From the NCBI GenBank assembly GCA_014379965.1, contig JACMKU010000102.1:1-63078 (forward strand): a stretch of DNA of 63,078 nt. The letters run 5' to 3'. The stretch is from Chitinophagaceae bacterium. Its GTDB lineage: Bacteria > Bacteroidota > Bacteroidia > Chitinophagales > Chitinophagaceae. Every line of letters begins with the position of its first letter. Positions within the stretch are counted from its first letter, which is position 1. Under the pieces are notes generated by a model that saw nothing but the letters and a program-made list of their open reading frames with translations, was not told where the DNA came from and ran no database searches. This document shows, one piece after another, positions 54,001 through 62,102 of the stretch. The translations under genes and the position numbers were made by a program.

Positions 54001-54230
54001 ACACGATCGTGGATGGCACTATGTACTTCGATAGAATGAAAGATGAGGAACTGCGTAAACTAGTGGATACTGAACGAAACAGGCTGATAAGGAAAATGAA
54101 TGGTGAGAAGAGGAGCGGGGCGAGTGTCATTCCAGCACAACCCACCTATAATGTAATACTTAGCTGTACGGACCATAATCATGACCATGGGTTATTGTCT
54201 ATCGATGGAGATGAAATTTCTAATGATTAA
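51057..54230 (+). CDS. Secreted double amidohydrolase with inactive N-terminal module
   Basis: The 1,057 residues start with a signal peptide (ending VVVACFAQ). Two amidohydrolase modules are seen. In the first (about 35-450) the usual H-x-H after PGFID is replaced: YIYPSFIDIYADYGTS. The second (about 610-1035) keeps it: HVTPGIIDEHSHIAAAS, then ITCHSYVQSEI, FTHILEGYKVADK and the Asp in VAINSDDPEMARRL. A beta-rich linker (about 450-600) separates them. The C-terminal module should be a metal-dependent cyclic-amide or peptide-like hydrolase in the periplasm; the first looks structural. The next gene encodes a related protein 10 nt downstream. Confidence 0.85.
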   Translation: MRKRSCLQRLGLMASLHLVVVACFAQPTFPENGVADNRLQCFAFTNATIVKDGQTTLNNATLVIRKGKIVAVGNNVTIPKDAVTVDCSGKYIYPSFIDIYADYGTSLPVTTTGPGGFGGGGFNPGQQPQLASGTKGAYGWNQAIKTDADAFKVFAVDDAKAKPLRDAGFGTVLSHIRDGIARGTGAVVTLANEKENLVILKEKASAHFSFNKGTSRQSYPSSMMGSIALLRQSFLDAQWYKTKPSGEGLNLTLQYWNDQLGLPQIFEANDKWNDLRADRIGDEFGVQYIIKAGQNEYQRIKEIKATGATYILPLNYPQAQDVEDPNDARFVSLNDMKHWELAPTNAGAFEKAGIPFCLTTADLRTVNQFWTNLRKAMDYGLTETRAMDALTKTPATILGIYNQVGSLDVGKWANFLITSGSPFNDKTSIFQNWVQGMKFVVKDEAANIAGTYNLNIHSPTGTETYTLDIKGNNQLTMFGKDTLNSRFTFDGKTVRLNYAPMVRRQRPQGAPDPQQRPGFGRGVSGEAPLPPSAYRLSGISNGTEWNGTGVDSMGTSFTWTATFVKAADPKADSARKKEIPVIGKVVYPFEPFGWEEGQQPKQETILIRNATVWTNEAEGVMQNSDVLIKNGKIAAVGKNLSDAGARVIDGTGKHVTPGIIDEHSHIAAASINEGGQSVTSEVRIADNVNPDDINIYRQLSGGVTTSHILHGSANVIGGQTQLLKLRWGGNDDDLKFKGADGFIKFALGENVKRSPFAVGNNSNNNRYPDTRMGVEQVLVDAFTRAKDYERSWKDYEANKSKKGVVAVAPRRDLELDALVEILNNKRFITCHSYVQSEINSAIEVANRMGYKVNTFTHILEGYKVADKMKEHGAHVSTFSDWWAYKMEVQDAIPYNAAIMKKVGLNVAINSDDPEMARRLNQEAAKIIKYGGVSEEDALKMVTLNPAKMLHVDSKVGSLKAGKDGDVVLWSDHPLSIYAKALYTIVDGTMYFDRMKDEELRKLVDTERNRLIRKMNGEKRSGASVIPAQPTYNVILSCTDHNHDHGLLSIDGDEISND

Positions 54231-54240
54231 AAATTCAACA

Positions 54241-55560
54241 ATGAGAAAAATACTATTAGGTCTGGTGTCAATCTGTTTGCTTGTTGGGGTTAATGGCCAG
54301 GAGACAGTATATCCGGCTCCAAAACAAACTACGTCGATCGTCATTACCGGTGCTACGGTACACGTAGGCAATGGCCAGGTGATTGAAAATGCCTCCATCG
54401 TCATCACCGACGGTAAGATTGCAGCAGTGGGAAAAAATGTAACTGTTCCCGCAGGGGCATCCACGGTAGACGCAAAAGGAAAACATGTGTACCCAGGGCT
54501 TATTCTTCCTTCAAGCAATCTAGGTCTTGTAGAAGTATCAAGTGTTCGGGCGATGAATGACTCCAGGGAAATAGGGGATATGAATCCGAATGTGCGATCA
54601 CTCATCGCATATAATACGGATTCGAAAATCATCAATACACTTCGCAGTAATGGCATATTGCTCGCCAATATTGTTCCTGAGGGAGGGCTCCTCAGTGGTT
54701 CCTCTTCCGTGGTTCAATTGGATGCATGGAACTGGGAGGATGCTGCATACAAGACGGATGAAGGTATCCATTTCAATATGCCTACGATGATGCCCAGGCC
54801 CAGGTTTGGCGGATTCGGAGGTGGGGGAGGCGGAGGACAGCAACCGCAAACCGACCCCATAAAAGAAGGTCTCGAAAGAGTGGAGATGATAAAAGGATTC
54901 TTCAACGAAGCCAAAGCCTATGCTGCATCTCCGACTCATGAGGAGACTAATCTCAAACTTGCAGCGGTTAAAGGACTTTTCGATAAAAAGCAGAAGTTAT
55001 ACATACATGCCAATACAGTAAGGCAAATGCTTGTAGCGCTTGACTTCGTAAAAGAATTTGGATTCGACGTAGTCATTGTCGGTGGAAGCGACAGTTGGCA
55101 GATCGCAGACCTGTTGAAACAAAACAACGTCTCCGTGATTCTTAATCAGCCACACAACCTGCCAACGGCTGAGGATGATGACGTGGACCAGCCCTATAAG
55201 ACACCTGCGATGCTGCAGAAGGCGGGTGTATTATTCTCAATCAATGATGAAGACGGATCAACCCGCGGACGCAATCTCGCGTTTAATGCAGGCACGGCGG
55301 CGGCATATGGTCTCGGAAAAGAAGAGGCAATACAGGCCATTACGTTGAATGCGGCAAAGATTCTCGGCGTGAGCGATCGCACAGGTAGCATTGAAGTGGG
55401 TAAGGATGCTAATGTGATCATCAGCGAAGGCGATATACTCGATATGAAGACGAGCGTGGTCACAGATGCATTCATTCAAGGCAGAAAGGTTGACCTGAAT
55501 GATAAGCAGAAGCAGCTTAATGACAGGTATAATCAGAAGTATAAGTTGAAGGCGTTCTAA
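54241..55560 (+). CDS. Secreted amidohydrolase-like protein, apparently lacking metal-binding residues
   Basis: From ATG 54241 (MRKILLGLVSICLLVGVNGQ, signal peptide) the protein has 439 residues; the frame extends upstream through 54181, overlapping the previous gene. The amidohydrolase outline is present: TGATVHVGNGQVIENASIVI at the start and GTAAAYGLGKEEAIQAITLNAAKILGVSDR with EVGKDANVII at the end. The H-x-H position reads GKHVYPGLILPSSNLGLVE, without histidines, and the late Asp is in FSINDEDGSTRGR. Gly-rich GFGGGGGGGQQPQ near residue 195 is a flexible loop. It probably pairs with the larger neighbour rather than acting alone. Confidence 0.82.
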   Translation: MRKILLGLVSICLLVGVNGQETVYPAPKQTTSIVITGATVHVGNGQVIENASIVITDGKIAAVGKNVTVPAGASTVDAKGKHVYPGLILPSSNLGLVEVSSVRAMNDSREIGDMNPNVRSLIAYNTDSKIINTLRSNGILLANIVPEGGLLSGSSSVVQLDAWNWEDAAYKTDEGIHFNMPTMMPRPRFGGFGGGGGGGQQPQTDPIKEGLERVEMIKGFFNEAKAYAASPTHEETNLKLAAVKGLFDKKQKLYIHANTVRQMLVALDFVKEFGFDVVIVGGSDSWQIADLLKQNNVSVILNQPHNLPTAEDDDVDQPYKTPAMLQKAGVLFSINDEDGSTRGRNLAFNAGTAAAYGLGKEEAIQAITLNAAKILGVSDRTGSIEVGKDANVIISEGDILDMKTSVVTDAFIQGRKVDLNDKQKQLNDRYNQKYKLKAF

Positions 55561-55562
55561 TA

Positions 55563-55762
55563 TAGTCCGAACATAGTCCGAACATAGTCCGAAAGACGGG
55601 AAGTCCGAAAGTCCGAAAGACCTTCAAAAAAGTTGAGGTGTCTTTTAGTCTTTCGGACTTTTGTTTTTTACTGGCCGTATTGAAGGAGCCCTTATCAGTA
55701 AAGCCTATTCATTCCGATGGAATGGTCTTCCGGACTTTCCGTCTTCCGGACTTCTGGTCTTA
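55563..55762. repeat. Three-part GTCCGAAAGAC word repeat, convergent gap
   Basis: The left arm at 55563-55622 repeats TAGTCCGAACA and GTCCGAAAGA. Two complementary arms follow, at 55640-55662 (GTCTTTCGGACTTTT) and 55722-55762 (GTCTTCCGGACTTTCCGTCT). It lies between the stops of the amidohydrolase and the type A T9SS gene and uses the same words as 46661 and 50874. Confidence 0.82.
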
Positions 55763-55781
55763 GTACCATCTTTCGAACTAG

Positions 55782-57377
55782 TTACTGCTTCACAATCTTC
55801 TCAGAAGCAACAACCTGATTATTCGAACTCAACTGAACCATGTACATTCCTCTGCCGAGTTTCGACGCTTCTGTAATAGAGAATGTATTGAATCCTTTAT
55901 TTGCTGAAGCATTCTTAGTGAAAACCAACTGACCCGTCATGCTATACAACTTGATCGTTACGGCACTCTTTGCTTCTGATTTAAAATTTATATTGAAACT
56001 TCCTGTGAAAGGATTAGGCGAAGCCTGTACAGCGACTTCCTGCTTGGTCGTGAAGCGAACAGTACGCGTCTCCGTGTATTGCTTTGCACCGTTGAGTTCA
56101 ACACCCTTTACGCGGTAGTAAACGATCGGCACAGTTGTATTCAACAGGCGATCCTGAAAAGTATAAGCTATCTTATTAGTTTCAGACAAAATGATAGCGA
56201 TGGTCGCAAAGTTCTCACCGTCATAGCTGCGTTCTATTTCGAAATGAGTGCCTTTCTCCTGCTCTGATTCCCAGCTGATCGAAGCTGCCTCATCTACAAG
56301 AGACACAGAAAATGCATTCCACTTCACAGGTAAAGCAATGCCCGACCTATATGTAGCTGAGCAAGTGCCGTAAGCATTCACTGTATCTGGCGCAGAAAAA
56401 CTGCGATAGATAATATTCGGACGAACCGTACCATATTGAACGTCGAAGATTGTGGAAGCGCTAGTGCGTGTCACATCATATACCTTGATAGTATCAGTCG
56501 TTGAACCAGATACTCCGAATGTGCCATAGTTGATAGTCTGGCCAGTAAAATACATCTTTCCAGATCCTGTGATATTGCTGTTGTTTGTGAGTCTAACACT
56601 CTTTACAACACCATTAGGTCCGTTGATGAAGTTGCCATTATTGATGAAATGATCAGCCGAGGAACCTGTCTTGCCAATCCACAGGAGACCCAGGTTGATA
56701 AAATTATTTGAGTTGTTAGTGAATCCGCCTTCAGTGATCAGTCTGCACTGATTTGTGAATGTAGTACTTGAGTTGAAAGCCAATGTACCCTTTGTAGACA
56801 ACTGGCCTTCATTAGCGAATACTCCGGAACTTATCGTGAGGTCACCATTACCCGAAAAGATATTCCTATTTGTAAATGCCGAACCGGTATTCATGTTGAA
56901 GTCGCCGTCAACCAGGGTGGTTCCTTCATTATTAAGTACCGAGCCTGAATTCATGATAACGTTTTCACCGAACTCAAGGACAGCGCCGAATCGGTTGTTC
57001 CAGGTCTGCGAACCTCCATTCATACTAACAGATCCCCTTATCTTAATAATACCATGATTAGTGAGTGTGAAATATCCATTAGGATTGAACGCGTAGTTAA
57101 ACTGGCAGGTGCCATAATTGAGGATTATTCCTTTCGCGTTAGCTATTGAAGCGGGTCGGAATGTCGATGATGGGTTAATGCTGATTACAGCATCTCTACT
57201 AAATGCAGTTATATTTCCGATATACGTACCAGAAATGATATTCAGCGTGTCTCCAGCCACAAGGCTGTAGTTCGTGCTAGTTCCGTTGTTGTTGTAGTTA
57301 GTAGCCCTTACCGTTGTAACAGGGAGCGTTGCTGCAATAATGCTAGCGAGAGTCAGGAGGGTACACTTAGAGGTCAT
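55782..57377 (-). CDS. Secreted repeat-rich protein with T9SS type A sorting domain
   Basis: The 531 residues start with a signal peptide (MTSKCTLLTLASIIAATLPVTTVRA). Residues about 40-320 form many short Asn/Gly/Thr strands (NSGSVLNNEGTTLVDG, NMNTGSAFTNRNIFSGNG, FINNGNFINGPNG), the look of a parallel beta-helix. A fibronectin-III-like part (KWNAFSVSLVDEAASISWES) precedes the type A sorting domain: ASPNPFTGSFNINF, KLYSMTGQLVF and GRGMYMVQL. It should be anchored at the cell surface by the SprA system. A -33/-7 pair lies 120 nt upstream. Confidence 0.82.
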   Translation of the reverse strand: MTSKCTLLTLASIIAATLPVTTVRATNYNNNGTSTNYSLVAGDTLNIISGTYIGNITAFSRDAVISINPSSTFRPASIANAKGIILNYGTCQFNYAFNPNGYFTLTNHGIIKIRGSVSMNGGSQTWNNRFGAVLEFGENVIMNSGSVLNNEGTTLVDGDFNMNTGSAFTNRNIFSGNGDLTISSGVFANEGQLSTKGTLAFNSSTTFTNQCRLITEGGFTNNSNNFINLGLLWIGKTGSSADHFINNGNFINGPNGVVKSVRLTNNSNITGSGKMYFTGQTINYGTFGVSGSTTDTIKVYDVTRTSASTIFDVQYGTVRPNIIYRSFSAPDTVNAYGTCSATYRSGIALPVKWNAFSVSLVDEAASISWESEQEKGTHFEIERSYDGENFATIAIILSETNKIAYTFQDRLLNTTVPIVYYRVKGVELNGAKQYTETRTVRFTTKQEVAVQASPNPFTGSFNINFKSEAKSAVTIKLYSMTGQLVFTKNASANKGFNTFSITEASKLGRGMYMVQLSSNNQVVASEKIVKQ

Positions 57378-57495
57378 TTTGGTTTTCGATGGATCAGGAC
57401 CGGGCCTGGTTTTAAGGTTTGGTTTTCGTTGGTATCGGATTTCAGGGAACTCTGTGTCTTCTCGTATGTTTTCGTTTCCCTGTCGTAATCGAACG

Positions 57496-57526
57496 CAAAC
57501 TTATTGCAGTATTTACCCGAAACCAA
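57496..57526 (-). promoter_or_regulatory. Full -33/-7 promoter (TTG, 20 nt, TAAGTTTG) for the type A T9SS gene
   Basis: On the minus strand TTG at 57526-57524 is followed after 20 nt by TAAGTTTG at 57503-57496. Both boxes and their spacing match the Bacteroidota consensus; it is the only site in the window with both. It lies about 120 nt upstream of the ATG at 57377, implying a leader of roughly 110 nt. Confidence 0.55.
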
Positions 57527-57587
57527 TAGTACAAATACGAATGGGAACACAGTATTTACCGTATAATGTTTTAAACCTTGCTGCCCA

Positions 57588-57626
57588 ACGCTTAAAGAAA
57601 TGCCCCCACTTGTAAGCAGGGGCATT
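57588..57626 (-). terminator. Intrinsic terminator for secA
   Basis: AATGCCCC (57599-57606) and GGGGCATT (57619-57626) form a perfect 8-bp, GC-rich stem. On the minus strand the hairpin is followed by TCTTTAAG after the CATT end of the stem. It lies 57 nt after the secA stop codon, where a terminator is expected, and upstream of the promoter of the next gene. Confidence 0.6.
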
Positions 57627-57682
57627 AATTGATATTTTTCAAATGATAATCAGGCGGTTTGGCTCAATTCAATGGCCAAACA

Positions 57683-60600
57683 TCAGAGATCTTTACCGTG
57701 ACAGTGTTTATACTTCTTTCCGCTTCCGCAAGGGCAAACATCATTTCTCCCAATCTTGGGGGCGACCTTAACCGGCTCCTGCCTTACTGCCGGACCACCA
57801 CCGGGTTCAAACTGGTCCCTCTCGTTAGCCCCATAGTCATCACCAGCAGCGTCAACCTCTTCCTTATTGGCCTTCATCTTACTGTAGTCGGTCTTCTGCT
57901 GGCGGCCTTCCTTTAATTGAGCATTTTCCTGCTGTATCGGGATTGAACCATGGCAAAGGAAGGATACGATATCCTTGTTAACCTCGTTATTCATGTTCCT
58001 GAACAACTGGTAGGCATGTATCTTATATATGACCAGCGGATCTTTCTGCTCAAGGTAGGCAGTCTGCACGCTTTGTTTTAAATCATCCATTGCGCGAAGA
58101 TGTTCCTTCCATGCTTCGTCGATCACGACGAGTGTGATGGTTTTTTCCAGCGCCGCCGTCACTTCCTCACCATTTGAGCTGAGTGATTTCTCTAAGGGTG
58201 CAAGGACATTCATAACCTTTTTTCCATCTGTAAATGGCACCACCACATTCTCAATATGGCTTCCTTGTGTCAGGCGAATATTTTTGAAGACGGGCACTAC
58301 CTGTTTCTTCAGGTCTTCCTTATGCTGGCTGTAACGATCCGTAGCCTCTGCATAAAGCCGATCGATGGTGCCATTGAGATCACCTCTCTTGAATTCCTCT
58401 TCAGCGATCTTCGTATCCAACCCGAAATTGACGATACATGCGAGCTTGAAGCCCTCGTAGTCTTCCTGCTCCCTGAAACCGGTAACTAGACTTTCCGCCA
58501 CTACGGAGAAGGCATTGTCGATGTCGAGCGCAAGGCGCTCGCCGAAGAGAGCGTGTTGACGTTTTCCATAAACCCCGTTTCTCTGGGCGTTCATCACGTC
58601 ATCATATTCGAGCAGGCGTTTACGAATTCCAAAATTGTTTTCCTCTACTTTCTTCTGTGCGCGCTGGATGCTATTGCTGATCATGCTATGTTGAATAACA
58701 TCACCTTCTTTGTATCCAAGCTTATCCATCAGGCCGGCGATTCGCTCGCTACCGAACATGCGCATCAGGTCATCTTCTAGTGATACATAGAACTGCGACG
58801 TGCCAGGATCACCCTGGCGTCCCGCACGACCACGCAACTGCCTGTCGACGCGACGGCTCTCGTGTCTCTCTGTACCAATAATTGCAAGACCACCCGCTTC
58901 CTTCACACCTGGTCCGAGTTTGATGTCGGTACCACGACCAGCCATATTCGTGGCAATAGTCACAGCTCCGGGCATCCCTGCTTCCACAACAATCTGGGCC
59001 TCGCGAGCGTGTTGTTTTGCGTTCAATACATTATGTGGGATCTTCTTTTGTTGAAGCATCCTGCTTAACAATTCACTTATTTCTACAGATGTTGTACCAA
59101 CAAGCACCGGTCTTCCTGCATTTCTCAACGCCTCTATCTCATCTATCGCGGATTTGAACTTCTCGCGTTTTGTCTTATATACCAGGTCTTGTTTGTCCAG
59201 GCGGACCATCGGAATATTGGTAGGGATAGTCACCACGTCGAGCTTATATATGCTCCACAACTCCGCGGCTTCGGTTTCAGCTGTACCCGTCATACCGGCG
59301 AGCTTATGGTACATCCTGAAATAATTCTGCAGGGTAACAGTCGCATACGTCTGTGTTGCCGCTTCGATCTTCACATTTTCCTTCGCCTCGATGGCCTGGT
59401 GTAATCCATCACTATAACGGCGACCATCGAGGATACGACCCGTCTGCTCGTCCACGATCTTGATCGCGCCATCCATCACCACGTACTCGACGTCTTTTTC
59501 AAACAATGTGTATGCCTTCAATAGTTGTTGTACCGTATGTATTCGATCGGCTTTCTGAGCATAGTCATTCAACAACGCTTCCTTCTGCTGAAGTTTCTCC
59601 TCGGGCGGGGAAGCATCCTTCTCAACTTCCGCAAGTCTTACTCCAATATCAGGAAGTACGAAGAATTCAGTATCCTCTCCAGATCGAGTGATCATATTCA
59701 ACCCGCGATCTGTAAGATCGACGGAGTTTTGTTTTTCATCTATATGAAACAGCAACTCTTCATCTACGAGCTTCATGTTCCTTTGTTGATCCTGCAGATA
59801 ATAATTTTCGGCCTTCTGCATTTTCACACGATTCCCAGACTCACTAAGAAACTTGATCAGCGGGCCATATTTTGGCAATCCGCGGAAAGCCCTGAAAAGA
59901 AAGAGACCGCCAGTCTTCGGGTCGTCCTCACCTTTTTCAAATAATCGCCTGGCCTCATTCAATGAATGGCGAACGATTCTTTCCTGCTCCTGGACGAGTT
60001 GTTGTATTCTAGGCTTGTGCACATGGAATTGCTGATCGTCACCCCTCGGCACCGGACCAGAAATGATCAAAGGCGTTCGTGCATCGTCGATCAATACGGA
60101 ATCTACCTCATCGACCATCGCGAAGTGATGTTTGCGTTGAACCATTTCCTCGGGCGTATGCACCATGTTATCGCGGAGATAGTCGAAGCCAAATTCATTA
60201 TTAGTGCCATAGGTAATGTCGGCCAGGTATGCCTGTCTTCTTTCTTCGGTATTGGGCTGGTGCTTGTCAATACAATCCACTCTTAGACCTAGCCATTCAA
60301 AGATGGTCCCATTCCACTCCTGGTCACGTCGTGCGAGGTAATCATTGACGGTTACGATATGGACGCCTTCTCCAGGCAAGGCGTTGAGATAAGCTGGCAA
60401 AGTTGAAACGAGCGTTTTTCCCTCCCCCGTCGCCATTTCCGAAATTTTTCCGGAATGGAGAACGGCTCCACCGATCAACTGCACGTCATAATGCACCATG
60501 TTCCAGGTGATCTGTCCACCGCCGGCCGTCCATGTATTCTTATAAGTGGCCTGATCGCCGCTGATCGTGATGTAGTCTTTCTTTACACTCAAGTCACGGT

Positions 60601-61009
60601 CTAGTTGCGTGGCCGCCGATACGAGTTCTGAGTTCTCCTTAAACCTGCGAGCCGTCTCTTTTACTACTGCAAAAGCTTCGGGCATGATTTCCTGGAGTAT
60701 TTCCTCGATCTTCTTATCCTTATCTTTTTTCAACTTGTCTACTTCCTGGTAGATGGCATCTTTACCCATGAGGTCGTTGAAAGCGAGTTCCTCTGCAGCT
60801 TTGTTGCGGGCTGTAATAGTATCTTCAATAGAACTAAGATGCTCTTTTATGCGTTGGCGAAATTCCTGGGTCTTGTTTCGCAACTGGTCGTTGGTGAGTG
60901 ATGCAAATGCGGTGAAATGATGGCTGACTTTTTCAACTATCGGAAGAAGTTTTTTTACATCCTTTTCCGATTTATTGCCACCAAAAATTTTAGATATAAA
61001 ACCAAGCAT
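57683..61009 (-). CDS. secA: Preprotein translocase ATPase SecA
   Basis: The 1,108 residues are longer than the roughly 900 of E. coli SecA, as usual in Bacteroidota, with extra sequence near 310-360 (VQEQERIVRHSLNEARRLFE). Walker A is MATGEGKTLVSTLPAYL, Walker B is VDEVDSVLIDDARTPL, helicase motifs include TNMAGRGTDIKLGPGV and DRQLRGRAGRQGDPGTSQF. The C-terminus has the zinc-binding SEC-C tail NDVCPCGSGKKYKHCHG, which contacts SecB. It drives export of the many signal-peptide proteins in this window, including T9SS substrates. Confidence 0.97.
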   Translation of the reverse strand: MLGFISKIFGGNKSEKDVKKLLPIVEKVSHHFTAFASLTNDQLRNKTQEFRQRIKEHLSSIEDTITARNKAAEELAFNDLMGKDAIYQEVDKLKKDKDKKIEEILQEIMPEAFAVVKETARRFKENSELVSAATQLDRDLSVKKDYITISGDQATYKNTWTAGGGQITWNMVHYDVQLIGGAVLHSGKISEMATGEGKTLVSTLPAYLNALPGEGVHIVTVNDYLARRDQEWNGTIFEWLGLRVDCIDKHQPNTEERRQAYLADITYGTNNEFGFDYLRDNMVHTPEEMVQRKHHFAMVDEVDSVLIDDARTPLIISGPVPRGDDQQFHVHKPRIQQLVQEQERIVRHSLNEARRLFEKGEDDPKTGGLFLFRAFRGLPKYGPLIKFLSESGNRVKMQKAENYYLQDQQRNMKLVDEELLFHIDEKQNSVDLTDRGLNMITRSGEDTEFFVLPDIGVRLAEVEKDASPPEEKLQQKEALLNDYAQKADRIHTVQQLLKAYTLFEKDVEYVVMDGAIKIVDEQTGRILDGRRYSDGLHQAIEAKENVKIEAATQTYATVTLQNYFRMYHKLAGMTGTAETEAAELWSIYKLDVVTIPTNIPMVRLDKQDLVYKTKREKFKSAIDEIEALRNAGRPVLVGTTSVEISELLSRMLQQKKIPHNVLNAKQHAREAQIVVEAGMPGAVTIATNMAGRGTDIKLGPGVKEAGGLAIIGTERHESRRVDRQLRGRAGRQGDPGTSQFYVSLEDDLMRMFGSERIAGLMDKLGYKEGDVIQHSMISNSIQRAQKKVEENNFGIRKRLLEYDDVMNAQRNGVYGKRQHALFGERLALDIDNAFSVVAESLVTGFREQEDYEGFKLACIVNFGLDTKIAEEEFKRGDLNGTIDRLYAEATDRYSQHKEDLKKQVVPVFKNIRLTQGSHIENVVVPFTDGKKVMNVLAPLEKSLSSNGEEVTAALEKTITLVVIDEAWKEHLRAMDDLKQSVQTAYLEQKDPLVIYKIHAYQLFRNMNNEVNKDIVSFLCHGSIPIQQENAQLKEGRQQKTDYSKMKANKEEVDAAGDDYGANERDQFEPGGGPAVRQEPVKVAPKIGRNDVCPCGSGKKYKHCHGKDL

Positions 61010-61119
61010 GATTTTGTATTATTGGTATTGTGTAATTCATTTTGAAAAGAGATTAGCAGGTCAAAAACAGTGCTATATCCCCTTTCTAAGCCAATTTGAC
61101 AGCCCACTTTGGGGGGCAA

Positions 61120-61127
61120 CAAAGATA
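61120..61127 (-). promoter_or_regulatory. -7 box TATCTTTG for secA
   Basis: Minus-strand TATCTTTG matches TAnnTTTG, 110 nt upstream of the secA ATG. A leader of about 100 nt would follow. Between this box and secA lies a run of cytosines (minus-strand GCCCCCC) of unknown role. No clear -33 TTG is visible. Confidence 0.45.
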
Positions 61128-61239
61128 AGGCAATGCTTCGAGGTTTAATTTCGTGATAAGGTTACGGTCTGATTATTGAACTTTGTAAGCAGTTCAGGAT
61201 AAAGGCCTCTTAATACTTTACTAAACGCTTCGACCGGTC

Positions 61240-61938
61240 ATGCATGAGTTCAAACCAATCTCGGTTCTCGCTATTTCCCTGCTCATACTTTTACTTTCTT
61301 GCAATAACAACACGGATTCCCATCCAGAGGATGGACCTCAATCGGATTATTTCGACTACCATATCTGGGGGGATGAGGAAAGCGGAAATATTACCGTCAA
61401 GCTACAATTTCGCTTCGCCGGGCCTAACGGCATGACTAAATTGCTCGAGCTGCCCTCAAAGGTTGAACTGGATGGTATTCCCCTTGAAGTTGATAGTTCT
61501 CGCTGGAACGGCTATTATTATGAGATCACCCACCCTGTATCTGGATTCGCGGGTCGTCATAAGATCACTTACACGGACGCCAGAAGAAAGCAATATGTCG
61601 AGGAGTTCGACTTTCACCCCCTCAGTTTCACGACCGAACTTCCGCATGTGATCCAGCGTGGCGATATTAAGGTTGAGCTCAATGGTCTTGGCGATGGTGA
61701 TATTATTAGGGTACTACTCACAGATACGGCCTCCTTCAGCGAGGGAATTGTGCGCACCGACACCGTCACCGGGGGGCAAATCCAAATCACCCGCTCAGAA
61801 CTTACCCAGGTCACGAACGGCCCCGTGAGTTTCGAGATTTGGCGGGAGGAGGAGAGGAGGGTGAAGAGTGGAACACGCCGCGGGGGGAGGATTTCGATTG
61901 TCTATGGGCTTCGAACGGAGTTCGAACTTAAGGATTAG
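61240..61938 (+). CDS. Lipoprotein of unknown function
   Basis: The 232-residue protein begins MHEFKPISVLAISLLILLLSC, a lipoprotein signal with the lipobox cysteine at residue 21 (LLLSCNNNTDS). The mature part is predicted beta-rich with charged loops (NITVKLQFRFAGPNG, EITHPVSGFAGRHKITY, IRVLLTDTASFSEG) and ends RISIVYGLRTEFELKD. I recognise no family. It lies between divergent secA and the repeat element preceding atpG. The repeat begins 6 nt after its TAG. Confidence 0.6.
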   Translation: MHEFKPISVLAISLLILLLSCNNNTDSHPEDGPQSDYFDYHIWGDEESGNITVKLQFRFAGPNGMTKLLELPSKVELDGIPLEVDSSRWNGYYYEITHPVSGFAGRHKITYTDARRKQYVEEFDFHPLSFTTELPHVIQRGDIKVELNGLGDGDIIRVLLTDTASFSEGIVRTDTVTGGQIQITRSELTQVTNGPVSFEIWREEERRVKSGTRRGGRISIVYGLRTEFELKD

Positions 61939-61944
61939 TCTTAT

Positions 61945-62064
61945 AGGAATCAGGAATCGGGAATCAGGAATCAGGAATCGGGAATCAGGAATTAGGAGAT
62001 ACCTCTATTTAGGAATGACATGCGACTTTGAGCCTGATTCCCAATTCCCAATTCCTGATTCCTG
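61945..62064. repeat. Two-armed heptamer word repeat (AGGAATC/GGGAATC family)
   Basis: The left arm at 61945-61998 is seven tandem units of AGGAATC or GGGAATC. The right arm at 62032-62064 is GATTCCC, AATTCCC, AATTCCT and GATTCCT. The spacer is 33 nt. It uses the same words as 8443-8576. It separates the lipoprotein gene from atpG, both plus strand. Confidence 0.85.
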
Positions 62065-62072
62065 AAAATCCA

Positions 62073-62080
62073 TACCTTTG
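62073..62080 (+). promoter_or_regulatory. -7 box TACCTTTG for atpG
   Basis: TACCTTTG fits TAnnTTTG and is followed by GCGG. It lies 22 nt before the atpG ATG and 9 nt outside the repeat's right arm. It suggests that atpG here has its own promoter rather than being read from an upstream ATP-synthase operon, as no other atp gene is next to it. Confidence 0.5.
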
Positions 62081-62102
62081 CGGCCGTTAAACACGATAAA
62101 AC

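Noticed and set aside
572..62064. Word hairpins explained simply as intrinsic terminators
   Set aside because: Four of the two-armed or array sites lie in divergent gaps (572, 8443, 33901, 50874), where no gene ends. Separate conventional terminators with short stems and T-runs exist at 2394, 47203 and 57588.
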